Shown here piece after piece: positions 45,579 through 55,439 of a stretch of 64,000 nt of DNA. The stretch comes from Bursaphelenchus xylophilus (Eukaryota > Nematoda > Chromadorea > Rhabditida > Aphelenchoididae): positions 6,758,001 through 6,822,000 of the forward strand of contig CAJFCV020000003.1 in NCBI GenBank assembly GCA_904066235.2. The letters are read 5' to 3'. The notes under the pieces were generated by a model. That model saw nothing but the letters and a program-made list of their open reading frames with translations. It made no database searches and had not been told where the DNA came from. The translations under genes were made by a program, and so were the position numbers. Positions within the stretch are counted from its first letter, which is position 1, and the number at the start of each line of letters is the position of its first letter.

Positions 45579-47618
45579 ATGAAGTTTCTGCGAGTTACCT
45601 TTTTATTGTATTTCGTAATTCTACAAACTCTTTCTCAAACTTATGAAATTCCAACAGTTACAGGTGAGCTGAGTCAGGGACTAATCACTTTTTCAGATGT
45701 GAGTGCGATGTGTACAGCAGATGGGATTACAGCGTCCATTTACTTTGACCGACCCTTTAGTGGGATCATCTATTCTGTGGGCTATGCCAATGTGCATACC
45801 TGTGTGTATTTCAATGGATTTATGTCATCATCGGTTTTATTTTCGATTCCCACTCGTGGTTGTGGAACGAGAGTAAGGAGAAATACTCACGAGGTTCTGG
45901 AAACGGTTGAGAACCGTGTTTATGTCCAGATGGACAAATTGACGCAGACCTTTGCGGATAAACAGTACTCATTTGTTTGCCAACAGGCGTATGTCTCGTC
46001 GATTAAATTGAGTAACGAAATCCGACGTCATCCAGTGAAAAGTCAGGCCTTTTACCAGCAGCCAATCTCTCCAGTCAGAGGATTCCCTCGACCTCCAGAA
46101 AATTTGGGAGCTTCGTTTAATCGACCGATTACTCCGATGATAGACAGAGATTGGAGATTGCATGATACGACCACACATCCATCCTTGTGGGAACATCAAT
46201 TAGATCAGAAGAAAGAGAATATTGAAGACTTGGATCTGATTAATGGCCGAGAATCCCATCATTTAGATGACTTTGAGGATAATTATGTTACATCATCTAC
46301 ACAAACTTCCACAACAAGCAGATCTCATCCTTTTACATTGCCCATAATGGATGCGACTACGGTAATCCCGACCTTCCACAACCATGTGAATAAGTGAGGG
46401 ATTCTTGAACGAATAAATGACTGAATATAAAGGACTGAATGTCCTAAGCGCGAGCTAAGACAGTCAGGCTGAGACTAAGCCCCAATCACGCTAAGCCTCA
46501 GCGCGGTATGCGAGCATTAGGCAAAAAAATATTCGAAATCGAATTTGAATATTGGATAACTATTGTTTAAGGTAACTTAATGCGACCGGTTAAGACTTTC
46601 CAAGATCGGAAATTTATGGGGAAATTAATACCAACTGTACTATAAATGGAAAATGCAGCACAAACCCTAAAAAACCTATATACATATATGTTCAGGTCCT
46701 ATTTAGTTTTTCACATTCAGTCGGTTGGCGTTCAGTCATTTCATATTCAGCCTCGGTTCAGATTTTCTTTTACATTTTTTTCCTTCAGACTGCCATTTAG
46801 CGAAAATTCGCGGCTTGAGGCAAAACAAAAGACGGAAGATTTTGAGCAGATTAGTGATCATGTCATCATGGAGATCCTCAGCGGTAACGGACCTCAAAGC
46901 CCGCATGTTGATAAGGCTATCGAAATGGGAAGTGTCATCACATTGGTGACAAAGGGAAAGAAACTACAATGTAAGTACCAATCAAGTAAAGACATGTACC
47001 AAACTTACAGCCAATCGCAATTATAACATGTTTGTGCACGGTTGTTATGCGACTGATCAAAACAATACAGTAAAGGTGGAACTAATAGATCTAAGAGGGT
47101 AAGGCTTTGCTTTATCCACACAAAGGATAACTTGCATTATAAAATATTTTCAGATGCTCAGTGCATTCTTCGGTCATTGGCAATATGAAAAAGACGGAGA
47201 ATGAGGACGGATCAGTTGTATATTTCTTTCCTCTAAAGGCTTTCAAATTCCCCAATGACAACGATGTGTTCTTCTTCTGTTCTGTTGACATCTCTGACAA
47301 CCTCCAGTTCCCGGAGCCATGTGTAAATCAGAAAAGAAAAGCCCGATCTTCCATTATTCTACCCGAATCCGAAAAACGATGGTACGAATTCTACATTCAC
47401 AAGAGTGTGGAAGTTGGACCTTCTGAAGCACCGATTCAAACAGTCAATGGTAAGCGAAGACGGCATTCACAACTGCTTTCACCATTCCAGGGGAATCAGA
47501 GGACGGCATGCCAGGAATGCTGATCGCAGCGATCTTCCTAGTCATCGCCCTTACCGTTTCTACGATAACAGTTTTAGCAATAGCTATTAGAAAGTACAGC
47601 AATCCAACCAAGAGTTAG
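45579..47618 (+). CDS. Transmembrane ZP-domain (cuticlin-like) protein
   Basis: Exons 45579-46361, 46751-46970, 47011-47098, 47154-47449, 47491-47618 give 504 aa in frame. A signal peptide (MKFLRVTFLLYFVILQTLSQ) is followed by ZP-N (AMCTADGITASIYFDRPFSG, VHTCVYFNG, GCGTRVRRN, YSFVCQQAY), a Pro/Thr/Ser-rich linker, and ZP-C (ILSGNGPQSPHVDKAIEMGS, MFVHGCYATDQ, VELIDLRGCSVH, FKFPNDNDVFFFCSVDI). Then come a furin-type site (QKRKARS), a membrane helix (MLIAAIFLVIALTVSTITVL) and a short tail. Separate ORFs for ZP-N and ZP-C would each be half a domain, so I join them through the donor at 46362. If that intron is kept, translation ends at 46397 with ZP-N only. A 33-bp in-frame stretch (about 45665-45697) has perfect GT-AG borders and may be a mini-intron. 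The gene converges on the R3H gene with 72 bp between stops. Confidence 0.78.
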
Positions 47619-47690
47619 CGTCTTTATATATATTTATATATTTTGTACATAATATGTTTACAATATATGGTTATGAAAAACTGTTTTAAT

Positions 47691-48681
<991 letters not shown>

Positions 48682-48809
48682 CTAAACTTGCATCCCTTAA
48701 CAAAAGTAAACAAGTGTAATGACCGCACAGATATTACTCGGTGTGTTAACCAGCCTGAGCTCAGTATAAGTTCAATAAATAAATAACATTTAATTAAGTT
48801 AATAAATTA

Positions 48810-49329
48810 CTATTTATCTTCAAGAACTCCTCTCTCAATTAATGAAGGCACTTCTACGGCTAGCCATGGGCCTAATCCAAGTGTCAGGGCATGGGCGATC
48901 CCGAATTTAGGGACATTCCTCGCCCATAAAGGCTTGAAATGGTCGCTGAGACAAATCTTTCCCCCTCGATACATCTTGGCAGTCTTTCCATCCAAAGAAG
49001 GAATAGCTATCTCTGGGGCTGTCTTCGGATATGTAACCGGAAGATCGAATTCAAAGTCAAATTCATACCTAAAGGAGAATGATAAAGAAAAGGTCACCTT
49101 ACTTCTTCATGTTATGGAAGTACCAACATTTCCCAAACCACCTCGTTCCATCAGGAGAACTCTCTATATTAAACCAGTCAGCATCTCCCTGCTTATTTTT
49201 ATTCGTCAACTCGATCAATGTTTGCAGCTCCTCGGCAAGTCTAGATACCCACATATCCCCATCCCTGGGCCCAGCATTCTTTTTGAAGAGAGGTATGCTC
49301 TTCAAGGTCTCTTTTGTAGACTCGTCCAT
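48810..49329 (-). CDS. ufc-1: UFM1-conjugating enzyme UFC1
   Basis: Two exons (49329-49103, 49068-48810), 161 aa, close to the family's usual length of ~167. The UBC-like fold is recognisable: [53 protein letters not shown], and the active site [20 protein letters not shown] with catalytic Cys115. [19 protein letters not shown] follows. It accepts UFM1 from UBA5 and passes it to substrates with UFL1, in ER and ribosome quality control. It is likely the first gene of an operon with the R3H gene 128 bp downstream. Confidence 0.97.
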
Positions 49330-50053
49330 TTCCCTGAAATATGAAAAACAATATAAAACTACAAGCACGTGAAATCAAAAAAGAAAAACACCATGTTTAT
49401 GGTTTCTTTTTCTCGCAAACAGCCCCGGCGAAACGACATCGGACATTTCCCAATCGACTCGGACCAATATCTGTTTGAAAAGGACAATTTAGGTAAAACT
49501 ATACCTCTTCAGATGATTACCAAAGCCGACAAGTCGGCTTATATTCCTCTTGCCTGCGTGAATTTATTTACAAATAAGTTTCAAAACACATAATAACAAA
49601 ATGTAACGAAATGACACGCAAATTGGACAAAGTGTCACAAAATTGATTGGAAAAAATTGTTTTGGTTACCGTATTCCGTTTACATATTTATTTCCTAACC
49701 ACTGTTTTTCCTTGCAAAGTGCTTTCGGCAAAGGTCAAAACATCCATAATCGGAGAGAATTCCTTCATCTAATCTCCTCTAGTATAATATAAATGAATAG
49801 TAATACAGGATTGTATGTAAATTGTAATATTTTGACGCAATCCGTTTTTCCAAGCCCCGAACTGTAAAAATAAGCCGCAAGAAAACTGGAGAAAACCGAA
49901 AGAAGTGCATTTTGCTCATGTTTACAATCGTCCTTGATCATCAATAACAAATCTTTTGTTGTTTAATGACTAAAAACGGGAATCTGAGTTATATATTCAT
50001 TTGTGTTATTAATATTATTAAAAGACCCGCTTGAACAAAGAGGCCTTATCATC
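49330..50053. other. Intergenic; nothing recognised
   Basis: Short frames on both strands lack conserved motifs. A run of AATATTATTAAAAGACC lies just before the cysteine-repeat gene's stop and probably belongs to its 3' UTR. Confidence 0.4.
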
Positions 50054-51977
50054 TCACGGCCTTAGATGGGATCTCTTCTTTCTGAGGTACGTTGGAGCGT
50101 TGTCGCTACAACAGAATCCGCCGATACAAGTGTAGCCATTGGGACACCGAGGTTCGGTCTGACTGCAGGGACCGTACTGATCCACAGGAGCACAAGTGCC
50201 AGTGTCTAATCGATAACATTGACCAGCATCTGGGCCAGAACAGGCATAACCTAGAATCACGACGTGTTATTTAAAGGAATGTGAAGTATAAGTTCACAAT
50301 ATATAAAACGGACCATCCGGACACAATCTCGTTCCTCCTTCTCCTCGAATACAAGGTCCAACAGGATCTCCAGCAATGTTCGGACAACACCATTGATTGG
50401 TGACGTCACATTGGAACCCGGGGTCTGAACATTGGCCATCAGCTGAACAGGGACCACTGGAATCAGCCTGAGAACACTGTATTAACAGATTGGTGGCATT
50501 GGTCAGGTTGGGCGGTCCACAGCATTGGTCGTTGACACAACTGAAGCCATTGGGACAAGCTCCATTCACACATGGACCTATTGAAGCAGTTCCAGCAGGG
50601 CATCCTAAAGCAATATTATTTAAATGGAAGATAAATTAACTTGCCATTCATATTAGAGGGGCAGCAAATGTTCCCTGTTGTGCATGCGTATCCATCACCA
50701 CATTTCCCCCCAATGCACGCGCCAATAGCTTGACTTCCATCTAGACATCTTGGAGTTTGTGATGTATTAGTACAACATAATCCTTGATTGCAAGTAAATC
50801 CAAAGCCACATTGTCCATTCACACATCCTCCAGCTGCTTGGGTGCCGTCAGGACAAACTAACGATTACTTTTATTACTAAACATACCAGTTGCAGGGACT
50901 TCTGTTTGGCAACAGACATTGTTTCGATTACATTGATATCCAGAATCACACCGACCTTGGACACAGGATCCACCTTCAGTCCCTTGAGCACATCCTTAAG
51001 ACGTAGTGTAATGGAAAATAATAATAATAATACTCACCATCCACGTTATTCTCGGTAGTACCGGTTCCGAGAGAACTCATGGGACCAAAGGAACCACTAA
51101 TTCCTTCGTATCCATTGGAAGTGCCGTAGTTATTATAATAGCCACAGTTATCTGTGTTAGCATTACACGGATAGGAAGACCAAACTAAACCAAAATATTT
51201 TCAATCAAAGAACGACACGCTAAATATTCAAAACAGAGTTTACTTACTTCGATTTCTGGGTCTGTAATTGGAGATCAACCCTTCGTTCATGTTGTTGAAG
51301 TAGTTGTTATAACGATGCATCATCCGTGGGTAATTAATATTGTTATAACTCAACCCAGAATAGGAATTAATTGGACCATACGAACTCATGGTAGAAGGCA
51401 TATTGTAAAAGGATGGTTGAGAGTTGTAAGGGGTTGCCGTGTTACGGTAATTGTGAAACAAAGGCCTTCGAGTTGGCTTTGACTCCACCGGCAGGATCAT
51501 CGGACAGCAGAATTTAATCCCTTGTTCACATAAAAGTCCCGGCGGGCAATTGTCATAGGCTCCACATCGTATTGAAGATGTGAATCCGCCAATACACATG
51601 GCTGAGTAAAAAAGTACAAAAATTACTTCCAGAACCTACAAGTATCAGGTTTCGCACTGTCAAACATATTATTCATGTTATTTGTGGGCCCAGGCCAATC
51701 ATTTTGCTGCAATAAGGGGTCTGTTGAATTTAGAGTTGACGGTTTCATGTCCAATGTCGAGCCTTTACTTCGTCGATAAATCTTGGACTTGGCCATTGCA
51801 AGGCCACAACAAAACCCATTGTTACAAGTCCCTTTCACACAAGGATGATTCAGGGAACACATGTTAAATGTGCAACTGACAGATGGGTTGGCATCTAAAC
51901 AATGATTAGAAGTTATCAACCAGTCGATTACCGGTGCAAAGAAGCGCTGATAAGAGGAAAAGATACAAAATAATCAT
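50054..51977 (-). CDS. Secreted cysteine-repeat protein (EB/lustrin-type modules)
   Basis: Eight exons (51977-51932, 51894-51640, 51601-51248, 51184-51038, 50994-50887, 50857-50645, 50604-50314, 50250-50054), 536 aa. Signal peptide MIILYLFLLSALLCTG. About nine modules share the pattern C-x(4-12)-C-x2-G-x-C-x4-C-x4-CC, such as CVKGTCNNGFCC, GQCGFGFTCNQGLCC, GKCGDGYACTTGNICC, NGACPNGFSCVNDQCC and CPNGYTCIGGFCC. A Tyr/Asn-rich, Gly-poor segment (~residues 120-280) separates the first two modules from the rest. The C-terminus is basic (LRKKRSHLRP). These modules occur in many nematode extracellular proteins; no function can be assigned. One intron has a GC donor (50644-50643) and another a weak GTCCGT donor. 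Confidence 0.85.
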
Positions 51978-52522
51978 CCTTCCAGGGGCTGAATGGGATC
52001 TACACATCCGCACCGAGTACATTACACTCGAGTCTGTGGGACATTTCCGCGATCTCCAAAACCACTTGACGGCTGCGAACTATTTTTGGTCCGGTTTGAA
52101 TTCGGGCTGGTTTTTGCGTCGATCCTCGAGAGGCCAATGATTTGCGGAGATCCGGGTTGATCCCATGCTCTCAACTCATACGTACTTATAATTACACTTG
52201 TCAAGTACATCAAAACGACAAAACACAGAAAATGAGAAAGGGCAGCGCGCTATTCCACGAAGAATTTGAGTCTTGATGTACATAAGTACCCATCGACGAC
52301 ATTTACCAAACTCCCTGTGGAGTTTAATGCATCTTTTTCATAGAATAAAGCACCGCGATTAATCACATCTCCATTTCTCTTTGTATTAGTTTACAAGTTA
52401 AAATAATTGAGATTTTTACAGTACTTTTTATATCCCACAATTTCTTTGAAAACATTTCATCGTATACAATGTCTTATTTTTAGTTGCTTTTATTTTTTAT
52501 AATTTTTGCACAAATCGTCAAG
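51978..52522. other. Divergent intergenic region (cysteine-repeat gene / MRPS18A)
   Basis: No gene supported. The right part is AT-rich with T runs before the MRPS18A start. Confidence 0.4.
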
Positions 52523-53117
52523 ATGTTTCCTCATTATCGACTGTTATGTGCCCGCTTGCCACGGTTTAACCATGTCAGGACATTGAAGAGAAGTGAGCTT
52601 TATTTTAATTTATATTGATTCGATATTCTAGAGAGCGTTTGGATTCCTTTATGGATTTTAATCTTTAATTTTAGTTCAAGAAGTGACGGAAGGAAACATG
52701 ACTGTGGTTAGTCTAGTAGATGCTCCAGAACCATCCCGGAAGCGATCTTTTAATACTGACACACACAGTTGTGTGTTATGCTCGATTCCAAAGAAGGTAA
52801 CCTTCAGCGACGTCCTGATCCTAGAACAATTTATGCGAGAAGATGGAACTGTCCTACCCAATCATTTGACCGGACTTTGCAGGAAACAGCAATTGTTAGT
52901 TGAACGGTGCGTGATGCAAGCACATTGGAGTGGACTCTTCCCGGATAGGACTCTCCCCGACTTTGATCGAACTGGATATAAGAGATTTAACAGGTATTGG
53001 AAGGACGATATGGACATGTACAGGCTGCAATCCAAACTGGAGCCTGGCAGCTGGTACTTTATCAAGCGATATATCACGAAGAAAGGAGAATTCTCGAAAC
53101 CTTTGCCCAAAGAGTAG
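52523..53117 (+). CDS. MRPS18A: Mitochondrial small-ribosomal-subunit protein S18A type
   Basis: Two exons (52523-52592, 52675-53117), 170 aa. The N-terminus MFPHYRLLCARLPRFNHVRT is Arg-rich with no acid, as in a mitochondrial presequence. The S18 core is CVLCSIPKKVTFSDVLILEQ, then FMREDGTVLPNHLTGLCRKQ and VMQAHWSGLFPD. A C-terminal extension with RYWKDDMDMYRLQ follows. CxxC in the first block and LTGLCRKQ are family hallmarks; S18A rather than S18B/C is inferred from GLFPDRTLPDF. AATAAA at about 53133 and a TTTAG acceptor 120 bp downstream, just before the next ATG, suggest an operon with the Ig gene. Confidence 0.85.
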
Positions 53118-53237
53118 TTGTTGTTTAGTAGGAATAAATTGTTATTGGTTGTTGTAGATGAAGCATTGGGATGTTCGACACATTCATATACCTTCAAACA
53201 GACATGTTTTATTGATTTTGACCATTTCTATTTAGGG

Positions 53238-54728
53238 ATGGTAAGACTTTTCTTGGCGTTTTTTCTTATCAGTGGTGTGAAATCCCAGATTAATTTACAA
53301 AAAACCGATGCTTTAGTAAAGGCAAGACCGGGATCGAACGCGACCTTGAAGTGTCCGGTGCCATATACTTCATATGATGAGTATGATTGGTATGTTGCTG
53401 GTCGGCGTATCCATATTGGGAATTGGAACAAAGGAGTTGTAAACCAGTTAAATAATTTCAACGAATCTTTGAGATTAGAAAAGGATGGAAGTCTCTTCAT
53501 CACTGAAGCAAACAGGGATCTGGTTGAACAGTAGGCGCAATTTTTACAATCTATTGGTTTAGGTATGAATGTGTTTTCAAATCCAAGAAGGCAAATGGAT
53601 TTGTTTTATTTCGATTGGATCTGTCCTATTTTTACGATGGTCCCGTCTTCTCTACGGTATTTTGGGGTTCTTGTTTGATATCCTTGATTACTTGTGCAGC
53701 TACATTTGCTCTGAATATCTTGTGGATTATCGTGCGGAAGGTTTCTCTTTGGTGGATCAATCGTTCGGGTATTTAATTCAAATTTGGATAAAATAATTTT
53801 TTAGAACGAATCAGTAGAGTTCGGACAATGGTGGAAGCAATGGAGAAGTACAGACAACGGCAAATAGACAGCTTGCATGAAAATTATCAGAAGAAAGTGC
53901 AGGCAATTCGCGATAATTATCATTCTCAAGTGGAAGAGATACGACAGTCTTATATGAAACAATCGGATCGCTTCAGAGACTATCGCCAGGCTCAGATGGA
54001 GACGATGACACAACATTTAGATAATATTCGAGACAATTATAACCAACAAGTATGGCTTTATGCGATTTACTTTAGTTAAACTTTAGCATGTATAACTCAT
54101 GCCTATTTTTAGTTGAATCGTATCCGAGAATATGGTTCGCGACGGGCAGAACAATTGGTGGAAAGCTATGAACGGCAGCTGAACAGAATGAGGACATTTA
54201 CGTTACAACATCGACTAAAGTTGATGAGGCAGTACAAGGTCAAACAACAGTACATAAACAGGCTTCTGGAGAACATTGACAATACTAATAATGTCAACGT
54301 GATATCTGAGAATGCAAGTTGTGTTTTACAGATTGTTGCGTCCTAATATTTTGGCTAAATTTATATTGTTTTAGGAGCAAAAGATCAGGGCTGTATTGGA
54401 TTTACCAGAACACGATCTTCCATCCCAACCACCCTTCATTGAGATGAAACTACCAAATTCTGAATTACAACGTTCTGCTTCTTTCTATTCTCTTCCCGAA
54501 TTTGTCTTGGATGACGATGAGATGAGTGGATTCAGAAGACAGTACCCTGCGATTAACTTCAAGCAGTTTAAAGCCAGCGAAATTCAGATTCCCTCAACAA
54601 GTGGGACCAAATCTTCGGGGGATTTAAACAAGGATTCAAATGAGGCCACAGACGAACCGACACCAGACTCACCACTTCTGGGTCCGAGTTCCTCCAAACA
54701 TTGTAGATATTCTTCAGATAAGGATTAG
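53238..54728 (+). CDS. Ig-domain transmembrane protein with cytoplasmic coiled coil (unrecognised family)
   Basis: Five exons (53238-53530, 53563-53768, 53805-54049, 54113-54313, 54375-54728), 432 aa, in frame. Signal peptide MVRLFLAFFLISGVKSQ. One immunoglobulin-like domain: Cys in ATLKCPVPY, the core Trp in YDWYVAGRR, and Cys in QYECVFKSK. A membrane helix (SCLISLITCAATFALNILWI) with a Trp/Arg-rich exit follows. Then come ~150 residues of coiled coil with unusual repeats (IDSLHENYQKKVQAIRDNYH, IRDNYNQQLNRIREYGSRRA) and a disordered Ser/Pro/Asp-rich tail. The last intron uses a GC donor (AAT|GCAAGT, 54314-54315). The start lies 2 nt behind a TTTAG acceptor and 120 bp after the MRPS18A stop, as for an SL2-spliced operon gene. 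I do not recognise the family; a nematode cell-surface receptor is only a guess. Confidence 0.8.
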
Positions 54729-55439
54729 ATAGGCCCTGAGGGCATTCGGTTATGTTATTCTTACACATTGTAAATTAATATTTATAAGGGAACTGCGACC
54801 CTCAGATTTTCTTTAAATTTTGCGGGGCGTTGGCACATATTAATTCCCTTCCTGAAAGTTTTAGTTCGAGCTTTGCATGGACAGCCGAGATATTTAAAGA
54901 TTTTTGCCACCCAGAAAGTACGCAGAGTGCTTTTAGACAAACACTTTTTGGTCGTATCTTTGCCAGTTTCACGTGAAAAAAAAAATATTTTTTTTGAGGA
55001 AATTTTTATGCCCAAATTTGCAAAAAAAAAAAAACACATTTTTTCTACTTTCCATCTAAAAATCTGGGTTGGTTCTGCAAAGCACGAGACAGGAGTTTCG
55101 CTTATGTCTTAGAAAAAAATAAATCTAAGTTTGTGCCAGGTTTCATCAAAATCTGAGCGGCGCACTTGGTGTACTTCCCTTGTTAGTTCTTTTTCAGTTT
55201 TTTTTTTCCTTTTTTCATACGGTATTTGACGCAATGTATTATAGAACGTAATCTCAGTCTAGTATTTTGCCATCTTTTTAATCTTATTATAAATATGTGA
55301 TGTAATCTGTTATTTCAAATAGTTAGAGTTATCAAATAAATTGTTTTAGTAGCTAAAGTGGATCGACTGAGAAAGTTTATTTCTCTAATATTTCACTGGA
55401 AAGCTATGGTTTAATTGATCTCGGGTTGTAGGTCTCATA
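54729..55439. other. Intergenic; A/T homopolymer-rich
   Basis: Contains A and T runs of 9-12 nt (54978, 55023, 55197) and no recognisable gene. A TTGTAG acceptor at 55426-55431 precedes the polymerase kappa start by 8 bp. Confidence 0.4.

Noticed and set aside
46646..47026. Separate small gene starting at 46646
   Set aside because: Its conserved part is ZP-C, which completes the ZP-N of the upstream exon; the first ~35 residues are T-rich intron translation.
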